NCBI GenBank assembly: GCA_964373665.1 | Contig: CAYJVM010000015.1 | Coordinates: forward strand, 1-21,622 | Direction of reading: 5' to 3' | Origin: JACOWB01 sp964373665 | GTDB lineage: Archaea; Aenigmatarchaeota; Aenigmatarchaeia; CG10238-14; SCSR01 | Length of the DNA stretch: 21,622 nt | In this document: piece by piece, positions 15,026 through 21,622 of the stretch | How the letters are laid out: every line of letters starts with the position of its first letter | How positions within the stretch are numbered: the first letter of the stretch is position 1 | Program-made: the position numbers and the translations under genes | The notes under the pieces: generated by a model | What the model was told of the DNA's origin: nothing | Databases searched by the model: none | Seen by the model: the letters and a program-made list of their open reading frames with translations, nothing else

Positions 15026-16069
15026 TCAACCACTGTCCAAAGACTGCCTGTACTTTTCACTTTCCATGCCAAGTACATAATTAACGTCCTCATCCTTAAG
15101 GAAGTTTATATCTCCAATACCTTTTAATGCCATTAGCATGTAAATCTTGGCGACTAACATCTCGTTCGCTTTAATAGACTTTCTCTCACCCCAAGGAAAG
15201 ACAACGCTTTTCCCGTTGACAAATGCCATCTTACCTTCTATCTCATCTTGTGTATCGACTATCGAGAATTGCGAGCAGTATACAGCATCATCGGGTATTA
15301 GGAATTTGTGCAAGAGAGCTTTGTTTTCAGGAAAATGTTCGTAGAACTCTCTTACGAGTTCGCTGTCATTTACAAAAAGGCCGTCTCTAAAATCCAGCTC
15401 CGGCTCTGGAAAATCGTTTATCTTGAAATTAGTTTTTAGGTATTCGTATATTGCTTTGTTGATGGAAATTGTAAGATCTACACACATTTCCGAGTCATTA
15501 TCTGAAACTATTAGTCCATGGTTCTTTAGGAATATTACTTGCGGCTTTACGCCATTTCTTCTTTCGTATGATTCAACAGCATATTTTATCTCTTTTGCTA
15601 GGCTGTATCCAGGATTTGCGTAATCAACCCATAAAATTTCAGGAATCATGTTGGAAAACAACTCTTTCGCCATTTTTTCACCATTGGCTGCGCAATTAAG
15701 GATGTTCGCCATTACAGGATGCGTGTGAATTACAACTCTGTCGAGAAAAATGTGCATGCCCGCCTCCATAGAAGGTTTAGGAAGAGTTGGATTAAGCATA
15801 CTGCCTGCCAAAGCCGAGTTGTACATGGTTTCATTACCGGTTGCATTACCACTGTCTTTATGACTCCTGAAAAAATCGTTTATTCTATTGCGGTCTAAGA
15901 TTGAAAACCCAGACTCTTCTGTCATTTCGGAAAACGTAAATCCAGATGCCTTTATGACCATCTCCCCATTGGCCTTTATTGAAGCATTCCCACCGCCTGC
16001 TTGAACCAATGCTTTGAATTCGCCTATTTTGTTTGTAATTCTTACAAGTTCAGATACTTCCTTCATCAT
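15026..16069 (-). CDS. class II aldolase/adducin-family enzyme
   Basis: 347-residue protein of the class II (zinc) aldolase family, which includes fuculose- and rhamnulose-phosphate aldolases and ribulose-5-phosphate 4-epimerase. Motifs: GGGNASIK (25-32) for phosphate binding, PSMEAGMH (99-106) with a likely catalytic Glu (102), and the zinc ligands HTHP (115-118) plus H184 in LKNHGLIV. About 100 further C-terminal residues (240-347) exceed the 210-250 residues of simple FucA-like enzymes and resemble the RhaD-type extension (FLIPDDAVYC), without the dehydrogenase half. It could join or split a ketose phosphate, or epimerise a pentulose phosphate. The ATG at 16069 overlaps the kinase-fusion stop (ATGA), with AGAGG upstream as ribosome-binding site. 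The flanking kinase and nucleotidyltransferase suggest a biosynthetic rather than catabolic role. Confidence 0.82.
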   Translation of the reverse strand: MMKEVSELVRITNKIGEFKALVQAGGGNASIKANGEMVIKASGFTFSEMTEESGFSILDRNRINDFFRSHKDSGNATGNETMYNSALAGSMLNPTLPKPSMEAGMHIFLDRVVIHTHPVMANILNCAANGEKMAKELFSNMIPEILWVDYANPGYSLAKEIKYAVESYERRNGVKPQVIFLKNHGLIVSDNDSEMCVDLTISINKAIYEYLKTNFKINDFPEPELDFRDGLFVNDSELVREFYEHFPENKALLHKFLIPDDAVYCSQFSIVDTQDEIEGKMAFVNGKSVVFPWGERKSIKANEMLVAKIYMLMALKGIGDINFLKDEDVNYVLGMESEKYRQSLDSG

Positions 16070-18177
16070 TTGCCTCTAAATTTTGATATCTCGCTTAAAT
16101 AGTAAATGAAAAACAATTGATAAATTCCATCGTAGCCTTTCCTGAATTTAGGTGATTGGTTGTGGATAAGTTCTTCAAAGTTAGGAACCAGTTTGTACAT
16201 ACTCTCCTCGAGCTCACTTTGGGTTATAGTTCCGTAAAACTCGCAGCATTGTGTCTTCAAGTCGTCTTCTGGATAATTAAGAACTTTCAGTGTCTTTATG
16301 GAAGATAGCACCTTGGCAAAACGCTCCATATCAATGCTATTATCCAGCCAGATCTTGAGATACAAATCTGCTTTGCTGTTCGGTGATCCTATCTTTCCAA
16401 TCTTTTTCTTCGTTGAATAGCTCACAACTATGTCCGCGAATTGCTTTTGCGGATCTATGAACTTTATCTTGTCACCTCGCCTTCTTTTCAGCTGCTGAAT
16501 AATTTGCTTTTTTGCATGACCTCTCTCAGTCATGTCGCGCAGTATTTTCCAATGAAGCTTCAAGTCTTCAGACGGATGCATATAGACTTTGACATCGTAA
16601 AGGTCCCTCATCCTTTTCAAGTAGAACGGGTGCAGACCGACAAAAAATATGAACTTGCTAGGTTCTACTTCAACAGAATCGGTGAATTTACCTGTGCTGT
16701 GATTATATGTTACCCGTTTTATACTGTTGCCCTCACTTAATGCAATAGACTGCCCCAAGTCTTCATGAAGCTTGTTCGCGCTTGGGTTCAGGTGGGTGAA
16801 TACATGCCAGTTCTCATTTCCCCTCTCCCACTTGTGCATATCGTCGCCATTGACAACCAAGGAATTGTCGTGTCCAAAGATGTCCCTAAGCAGATCAGCG
16901 TTCGTGCTCTTACCCGATCCAGAGTCTCCACCGATCCCAATTATTACAGGCTTTTCTCTCAGCTTGTACTCCAAGTTCGATCGAACACCAATAGTCCAAG
17001 TCCAGAATGCTGTCATGATCATAGATGCGGCAAGACCTGTGAAGAGCATGTTCGAGATTATCAGCGGATTAAAGCCGTAGCTTTCTACAATTTGGTAAGG
17101 AGCCGGCAATGCCGCAATCTGAGGAGATATCACCTGGAAAGATTGGAAAATGTCGGAGTTCTGGTTGAAAAGAAAGTATGAAAGGTAAAGAATGTTGATC
17201 GCCCAGAAGCTTAACATCGGGACTTTCTCCTGCTTGACAAAAAAGTATATCAGGAACGGGACAGCCCAGTAGTACCATCCTTGTGAAGGAGGGACAAGCG
17301 TGACGACTATTGTGAAGACTAGCGCGAGCATCATCATCAATGCATCCTTGTTCAGTTTCTCGTAGGATGAAAAATTGAACAGTAGAATCAAGTACGCTGC
17401 AGGTGCCAGAAGCAGGACTATGTCATGGTAACCGAGGGGTATGGCGAGATCAAGGACTCTGAATTGCTCCGATGCGCCAAACACCATGCTGACAAATCCG
17501 GATGAGGTTATGAAGGGCGAGATCAATACGGCATAACTTATCACGGATATTGCTGTAAATTGCAAGGCGTCTTTCAGTGACCTGTTCTTCCATATGTATA
17601 GAGCCATAAAGGGCAATGTCAAAAGGATGTTGGTTTTTGTCGCAATTCCAACACCTAAAGCCAGAGAAGACAGAGTTATTTTGTTCCTGAACAAGAAGAC
17701 AAGAGACACGAAAAGTAGTGCAATAGGAACGACATCGAGCTGGCCGTGGAAGTATGTTATGTAGAAGAGTATGGGTGATGCCCAGTAGTAGTTCAGGATC
17801 TTGTCCTCTTTTGTTCTAAGCCAGCGCGTGAGGACGTAAAAGATGAACAGGTCGGCGGCCAGCAACGGCAGTCGAAGGACGAAGAGATTGAGAAAAATGT
17901 CAGGAGTCCAGAGGGAAGATATGCCAGCTAGAAATGCGTAAGGCAGCGTAAGGATAAGAAGCATTACCGTCGGATAAGGAAATGCCTTAACCTGGCCAAT
18001 ATCTGCAAAGTGCTCGTATGGGTTCTGGAACCCCGACTCGACGAAATACTTGATGAAAGGAACAAATCCCTCGACTATGAAATCCGAGCCGAAGACGAAC
18101 GCGGCCACTACCTTTACTATAAATATGCTTACGAAAAGCTTGGACCTAAACACAGAAGGCAATGACATTCTACTCAC
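16066..18177 (-). CDS. fusion of GT-C membrane glycosyltransferase and phosphoribulokinase/uridine-kinase-like domain
   Basis: 703 residues. Residues 1-405 are a polytopic GT-C-like domain (GT87/PIG-M-like): an early acidic loop (SDFIVEG, 31-37), FPYPT (66-70), YFHGQLDVVP (142-151), a GVGIATKTN segment and PPSQGWYYW. Residues 412 to about 600 are a P-loop kinase: GGDSGSGKST (416-425, K423), NGDDMHKWER (443-452), HPFYLKRMRDLYDVKVY, WKILRDMTERG (543-553) and DPQKQFAD (575-582), as in phosphoribulokinase and uridine kinase. The usual EGLH Glu is Val (VGLH, 513-516). About 100 C-terminal residues are unassigned. The kinase would be cytosolic, tethered to a transferase acting outside. It probably phosphorylates a sugar or polyol of the same pathway. 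GTG 18177 is used; ATG 18168 is an alternative. Confidence 0.82.
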   Translation of the reverse strand: MSRMSLPSVFRSKLFVSIFIVKVVAAFVFGSDFIVEGFVPFIKYFVESGFQNPYEHFADIGQVKAFPYPTVMLLILTLPYAFLAGISSLWTPDIFLNLFVLRLPLLAADLFIFYVLTRWLRTKEDKILNYYWASPILFYITYFHGQLDVVPIALLFVSLVFLFRNKITLSSLALGVGIATKTNILLTLPFMALYIWKNRSLKDALQFTAISVISYAVLISPFITSSGFVSMVFGASEQFRVLDLAIPLGYHDIVLLLAPAAYLILLFNFSSYEKLNKDALMMMLALVFTIVVTLVPPSQGWYYWAVPFLIYFFVKQEKVPMLSFWAINILYLSYFLFNQNSDIFQSFQVISPQIAALPAPYQIVESYGFNPLIISNMLFTGLAASMIMTAFWTWTIGVRSNLEYKLREKPVIIGIGGDSGSGKSTNADLLRDIFGHDNSLVVNGDDMHKWERGNENWHVFTHLNPSANKLHEDLGQSIALSEGNSIKRVTYNHSTGKFTDSVEVEPSKFIFFVGLHPFYLKRMRDLYDVKVYMHPSEDLKLHWKILRDMTERGHAKKQIIQQLKRRRGDKIKFIDPQKQFADIVVSYSTKKKIGKIGSPNSKADLYLKIWLDNSIDMERFAKVLSSIKTLKVLNYPEDDLKTQCCEFYGTITQSELEESMYKLVPNFEELIHNQSPKFRKGYDGIYQLFFIYYLSEISKFRGK

Positions 18178-18196
18178 TAAAGAATCACTTGTTTAG

Positions 18197-18208
18197 CTTT
18201 TTAAAGGC
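18197..18208 (-). promoter_or_regulatory. TATA-like box before the GT-C/kinase fusion
   Basis: On the minus strand GCCTTTAAAAAG is centred about 25 nt before the GTG at 18177 and 34 nt before the ATG at 18168. It could drive the seven-gene run to 11298 independently of the upstream nucleotidyltransferase. Confidence 0.4.
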
Positions 18209-18223
18209 TTTTTGGCAAGCCAT

Positions 18224-18988
18224 TTAAGAACGCGCTTTCCTGAAGTATCCTTCCCAATATTCGTACGTCTTCAGGTCGTTTGGCGTCCCCCAGCCTATGT
18301 ATTTGTCAACAGTAAACGCAGCAACTTTCTTCTTGTGCTCCAGCAACACACTCGGTATCGAATCGACATAAAACTCGTTATTTACCCGGATATTTCTCGC
18401 AACCAGTTCCTCAGCCATATCTATGAACAATTGTCCCGTTCTGAACCAGAATGCGCCTATGATTGCTTGGTCGTTGAAAGGATTGTCGCTTATAGGAACT
18501 TTAACAGACACACTCTTTACAAAATCATTACCATCGACATCTACCCACCCCCAAGCGGTCGGGTTTGCCGCAAGATTCGGCTGCTTGGCAAATGTCCAAA
18601 GGATAGCGTCTATTTTTTTGTCGGATACAATCGAATTCCATTTGTTCTTGTCCCATACGTTAGTCGCATCACAAGCGCCTATGTACAAAGGTTCGTTCTT
18701 GTCTATAAGATCTTTAGCAAGCAGGCAAGTGACAGCCTGGCCTTCTGTTGTCTCGTCAACTGTAATTATTTGTGCATTAGGAATTTCTTTCCTTAGGACT
18801 TCATCTATCTTGTAATTGTCTACGTGCTCTTTTCTGCAGACGAAAATCCATTTGTCCGACTGTGGCATACCATTTAAAGCTTGAATTATCATAGGCTTGC
18901 CGGAAACTGGAATTAAAGGTTTTGGAGTAGTATAGCCAGCATCCTTGAATCTCTTGCCTTCCCCTGCCATTGGGATCAGATTTGTCAT
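18224..18988 (-). CDS. sugar-phosphate nucleotidyltransferase 2
   Basis: 254-residue cytoplasmic nucleotidyltransferase, paralogue of the one at 14249-15025. It has IPMAGEGKRF (5-14), TPKPLIPVSGKPMI (21-34), TEGQAVTCLLA (81-91), CDATN (106-110, metal-binding Asp 107) and the C-terminal WGTPNDLKTYEYW. The ATG at 18988 is chosen because it puts the signature loop at the same distance from the start as in the paralogue. The open frame extends 27 nt upstream to a TTG (19015), but those residues have no counterpart. An AGAGG lies only 2 nt before this ATG, unusually close. The gene is 46 nt upstream of the GT-C/kinase gene and divergent from the phosphatase at 19047. The TEGQA motif differs from GAAWS in the paralogue, so the two probably use different substrates. 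Confidence 0.87.
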   Translation of the reverse strand: MTNLIPMAGEGKRFKDAGYTTPKPLIPVSGKPMIIQALNGMPQSDKWIFVCRKEHVDNYKIDEVLRKEIPNAQIITVDETTEGQAVTCLLAKDLIDKNEPLYIGACDATNVWDKNKWNSIVSDKKIDAILWTFAKQPNLAANPTAWGWVDVDGNDFVKSVSVKVPISDNPFNDQAIIGAFWFRTGQLFIDMAEELVARNIRVNNEFYVDSIPSVLLEHKKKVAAFTVDKYIGWGTPNDLKTYEYWEGYFRKARS

Positions 18989-18990
18989 AG

Positions 18991-19023
18991 CCTCTTTAGA
19001 GGAATAGAAAAGCAAAACTTAAG
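18991..19023. promoter_or_regulatory. divergent control region with palindromes
   Basis: The gap between the divergent nucleotidyltransferase and phosphatase genes holds a perfect inverted repeat CCTCTTTAGAGG (18991-19002) directly before the minus-strand start. A self-complementary CTTAAG (19018-19023) is centred about 26 nt before the ATG at 19047 and 32 nt before the ATG at 18988. The latter could be a weak TATA-like element serving both directions. The former could be an operator or simply contain the minus-strand ribosome-binding site. Confidence 0.3.
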
Positions 19024-19046
19024 ACGTTTGCGGGTATGTAAGAATT

Positions 19047-20123
19047 ATGAATGACTTGGAGGAAATGTTGCATTACGCGAACTTTATGAACGCTGTTAAC
19101 CATAAGGTTTTCTATCGTGGCTTGTTTTTACAAACAGTAGGAGACTCACTTGATATTTCAAGCATAGTTACGGCAGAAGACAATGATATAAGCAGGCTGT
19201 TTCTGCAAGAGGGGATAGATGTTTACTCCATCACCGAACGTCCCCAGAAAAGTTCTCAACTTGGACCCAGTTACAGGTTATATCCAAGCTACCATTTCGA
19301 TAGTGTACAGAAAACTTACCCAGGGTCTTTTTCAGAGGAGATGGACAGTCCAGAAAGAACTAACGCTTTAGAGTTGGTACAATTAGATCCAATTGATGGG
19401 ACTGGCGACTTGAAATTCTTTGCTGACAAAGGCAAGCCATATGGCGCGACGAATTTGGCATCGAAGCTAAAAAGACCGTCTATACAGCACAGGTTCAAAC
19501 CGGTTGCGGGCATGATATTCGATTTTGTAGACGGGATTGTTATTCTGGGTGACAGCGAGACAGTTGAGATTTATAGGGTAGATGAAGCAAACATGGAAAA
19601 GGTTCCTTACAGAGTAAAGCAGCGTCCATATAGGCCAGGTCAGCCTATAAGGATTGGAAAACGTTTCGCTTACCCTCATGAAGGGTTTGACGAGTTCTTG
19701 AAATATCTGCGAGACGAGAAGAAAAGGGAGTTGATAATTGTTCCAACAGGTGGCGCTGGAAGGGCTGCAGAGCAGTTGTTTCGAGCCAATATGGATGTTC
19801 CTAAAACCGCCGTGCCAGAAGATTGGGATGATACAGCCATAGACGTTTTCTTCAACTGCCAGACCGACCATAAAACTTGGGACTTGGATCCTGTGCTTGC
19901 TATTTATAGAAAACTGGGGGCCAGCGAACCTACTGATGTTTACGGAAATAGACTCAGAGCCAATGCGGCGTATGCGAAACTAACGCCGGACGCATGGCAT
20001 CTGAATGGCTATCTTTATTCCGCGCGCGGTTCAAACCTGCATCAGCTGATGGCTCAGTTTGCAAGAGATTTTGAACGGGATACAGGATATTTCGTTTTGG
20101 ATAAAGCCTTACTCAGTAATTAA
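19047..20123 (+). CDS. inositol monophosphatase-superfamily phosphatase
   Basis: 358-residue metal-dependent phosphatase of the IMPase/FBPase/CysQ superfamily, cytosolic. Catalytic signatures are complete: VTAEDNDIS (41-49), SFSEEM (94-99, metal-binding Glu), LDPIDGTGDL (113-122, the DPIDGT motif with two metal-binding Asp), TGGAGRAAE (234-242) and WDLDPVLAI (278-286, the WDxxP motif). It is longer than ordinary IMPases (about 260) and closer in size to Hal2/SAL1-type bisphosphate nucleotidases, though that does not fix the substrate. It is divergent from nucleotidyltransferase 2, so it could remove a phosphate from a pathway intermediate, for example after the aldolase or kinase. Alternatively it could clear a nucleotide by-product. 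The membrane-protein remnant starts 21 nt downstream. Confidence 0.85.
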   Translation: MNDLEEMLHYANFMNAVNHKVFYRGLFLQTVGDSLDISSIVTAEDNDISRLFLQEGIDVYSITERPQKSSQLGPSYRLYPSYHFDSVQKTYPGSFSEEMDSPERTNALELVQLDPIDGTGDLKFFADKGKPYGATNLASKLKRPSIQHRFKPVAGMIFDFVDGIVILGDSETVEIYRVDEANMEKVPYRVKQRPYRPGQPIRIGKRFAYPHEGFDEFLKYLRDEKKRELIIVPTGGAGRAAEQLFRANMDVPKTAVPEDWDDTAIDVFFNCQTDHKTWDLDPVLAIYRKLGASEPTDVYGNRLRANAAYAKLTPDAWHLNGYLYSARGSNLHQLMAQFARDFERDTGYFVLDKALLSN

Positions 20124-20144
20124 ACTTGGAATAAAGTAATTAAT

Positions 20145-20943
20145 ATGATAGATCCATTTTTTGTTAGATTGTTATTGTCCTTTGTAACAGGGTTTTTCTG
20201 GATAACGCTCCTGACTGTTGTAGCTGAAAGGTTTGGAACAAAAATTGGTGGAGCCATAGCAGGAATTCCAGCCACAATGGTGGTCGCCCTTCTATTCATA
20301 GGAATTACACAATCTGCTGAAATGGCTTCACAAGCAACAACTCTTGTGCCGTTAGTAGTAGGACTTAATGCTCTATTTACGGTCTTTACATTTATTTTGG
20401 AAGGCGAATGCAATTTTCCTACGCGCTCTTCTTGGCTATCTTTTCATGGACGTTGGCATCACTGGTTCTCGTTCTAAGCGGTTTGAATAACTTTCTTGTT
20501 TCCCTGGCAGGTTATTTTATTTTGGTCATAATCTCATATTATTTGCTTGAGAAGAAGATGGTGATTCATTCGCAAGGCAAAAGGATTCTAAAGTATACTA
20601 TACCTCAGCTTGCGTTAAGATCGTTCATCGGCGGCTTTTTGGTATTTTCCGCCGTTCTGATGGCAAAAGTAGGCGGTCCGTTAATCGGCGGGATTTTGCA
20701 TCCTTCCCTGCGCTAACAGTCGCTTTGATTGTAATCACTCGGTTGCATCATGAGGCGGCATATACAGAAGCGCTTCTTAAAAATTTCATAATTACAGGCA
20801 CAATCAACGTGGTAGCATTCGTAATCACTGTTAGATATACATACCCTCTTTTAGGACTGGTCTGGGGAACTATATTGTCTTTGGTAATTTCACTTGTCAC
20901 CTTTTATCTTGGCTACATTTTCATTAACAAGAAAATGAGATAG
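20145..20943 (+). pseudogene. DUF3147-like polytopic membrane protein with two frameshifts
   Basis: One membrane-protein gene is spread over three frames. Frame A runs from the ATG at 20145 to about 20417. At the T4 run near 20413-20416 the reading should continue as FSYALFLAIFSW in the frame that is open to 20716. At a second T4 run (20693-20696) it should continue as FASFPALTVALIVI, open to the TAG at 20941-20943. Each junction is repaired by adding one T; the repaired gene has 266 codons. It has about eight hydrophobic helices and an internal duplication: GTKIGGAIAGIPATMVVALL in the first half and GPLIGGIFASFPALTVALIV in the second, a pattern like DUF3147-type membrane proteins. Function is unknown. 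Either the gene is decaying or both Ts were lost in sequencing. It probably shares a transcript with the phosphatase. Confidence 0.7.
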
Positions 20944-20952
20944 CTTTCAGAA

Positions 20953-21579
20953 TTAAACATCACTTTGCTCCCACTGAGTAACATAGGGGGCCGCAGTCAT
21001 GACAGCATCAATCTTTATCCCATCCCTTTTCATTTGCACTATGAATTTTGGGATATCTTCCGGTCTGCCCCATCTTTCAGGGCACACTAGAGCCAGCTTG
21101 AATCCCGCATCCTTCAATCGCTGATAGCTTTTGGGGTCCAGAGGGAGCCTTGTATTGGTATCTACCCAGACCCATTTGAACTTTCCTTTAAGCATTAAAG
21201 CCTGTTCTATAGGCTCAGCTTCGGAATATCTTATAGCCATCCTGCCGTCAAGCCCTGGGACGCCAGCGCCAAAGGATGCGCTGTAAATGAACGGGAACTC
21301 CACATCAAGCAGGAAATAATCCTCTATTCCCAGCCTCTTGGCGGTCTCTATAATTCGCTTTTCCAAGCCAGCCTCTTTCGTATTGAAAATGACAAACGTA
21401 TTACCCTGACTTGCAAAGATCTTCATATACTCCTCAAAGTCGTCGCCAAGCCCGGGATCATGGTTCAGGTAGAGCCCTCCAGTCCTGTTGTCGTGTCTGA
21501 TGTCGATTTCCACGCCGTATTTGGGGTCAACCTGCTTCAAATCAGCAATTTTGTTCACTCTGTGTCTTACAACCAGCAT
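20953..21579 (-). CDS. GDPD/PI-PLC-like TIM-barrel phosphodiesterase-family protein
   Basis: 208-residue protein of the glycerophosphodiester phosphodiesterase/PI-PLC superfamily. Visible are the N-terminal catalytic-type HRVN (6-9), VEIDIRHD (23-30) with the metal-binding Glu/Asp, and LNHDPG (38-43) carrying the second His. A later KWVWVDTNTRLPLD strand and a KLALVCPERWGRPEDI block follow. It is shorter than typical GDPDs (about 240-250), but the barrel seems complete. No signal peptide is seen, so it is cytosolic. Members of this family found in surface-polysaccharide loci may act on glycerol- or polyol-phosphate linked compounds; here that is inference. It is convergent with the membrane-protein remnant (9-nt gap) and has its own strong TATA box 26 nt before the ATG. 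Confidence 0.8.
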   Translation of the reverse strand: MLVVRHRVNKIADLKQVDPKYGVEIDIRHDNRTGGLYLNHDPGLGDDFEEYMKIFASQGNTFVIFNTKEAGLEKRIIETAKRLGIEDYFLLDVEFPFIYSASFGAGVPGLDGRMAIRYSEAEPIEQALMLKGKFKWVWVDTNTRLPLDPKSYQRLKDAGFKLALVCPERWGRPEDIPKFIVQMKRDGIKIDAVMTAAPYVTQWEQSDV

Positions 21580-21599
21580 AAAATAACCCCGTAAATCCC

Positions 21600-21610
21600 A
21601 GTATATAAAG
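21600..21610 (-). promoter_or_regulatory. TATA box of the GDPD-like gene
   Basis: On the minus strand CTTTATATAC is a textbook archaeal TATA box centred 26 nt before the ATG at 21579. The transcript should be leaderless. This is the clearest promoter in the window. Confidence 0.6.
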
Positions 21611-21622
21611 CCGTTGCATAAG

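Noticed and set aside
20405..20425. Programmed frameshift in the membrane-protein gene
   Set aside because: The first T4 run could allow slippage, but the second site does not permit the P-site re-pairing needed, and no stimulatory structure is evident. Simple indels or sequence error explain both better.
1..21622. tRNA, rRNA, CRISPR array or insertion sequence
   Set aside because: Read by eye: no cloverleaf-like segment, no regularly spaced repeats and no transposase or terminal inverted repeats were recognised. Intergenic gaps are mostly under 100 nt.

Overview
The window reads as archaeal. TATA boxes lie about 26 to 34 nt upstream of several start codons, so transcripts would be leaderless or have very short leaders. 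It carries an Lhr-type helicase, surface proteins with PGF-pre-PGF and invasin-like domains, and GT-C glycosyltransferases. The Cys-rich/lamin-tail secreted protein and the Thr-rich PGF-type protein resemble what is seen in DPANN-type genomes (Diapherotrites, Woesearchaeota and relatives), but the phylum is a guess. Most of the window has moderate GC; positions 1-1080 are strikingly AT-rich and look foreign.

Layout. (1) 1-1079: remnant of a LAGLIDADG homing endonuclease. Its reading frame contains a stop at 45-47 and has no usable start before the first catalytic helix. It abuts, tail to tail, (2) an Lhr helicase gene (1081-2430, minus) about half the usual length. (3) 2522-11223: four plus-strand secreted or membrane-anchored proteins: a Cys-rich/lamin-tail protein, an Ig-like membrane-anchored protein, a 1505-residue sequon-rich S-layer-like protein, and a Thr-rich PGF-pre-PGF protein 11 nt behind it. 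(4) 18988-11298, minus strand: a compact glycan locus of nucleotidyltransferase, GT-C membrane transferase fused to a phosphoribulokinase/uridine-kinase-like domain, class II aldolase, second nucleotidyltransferase, GT2 transferase, two overlapping small DMT/SMR proteins, and a PMT-like GT-C transferase. (5) 19047-21579: a divergent inositol-monophosphatase-family phosphatase, a twice-frameshifted membrane protein, and a convergent GDPD/PI-PLC-like TIM-barrel protein.

How it may work together (inference). The aldolase, kinase, phosphatase and two nucleotidyltransferases are the enzyme types needed to make and activate an unusual sugar or polyol. GT2 would load it onto a polyprenyl phosphate, the SMR pair would flip the carrier, and the GT-C enzymes would use it outside the membrane, plausibly to decorate the heavily sequon-bearing surface proteins next door. 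The most unusual pieces are the GT-C/kinase fusion and the aldolase-kinase-phosphatase-nucleotidyltransferase combination. No RNA gene, CRISPR array or insertion sequence was found. The only stretch longer than 300 bases without an intact gene is the endonuclease remnant.
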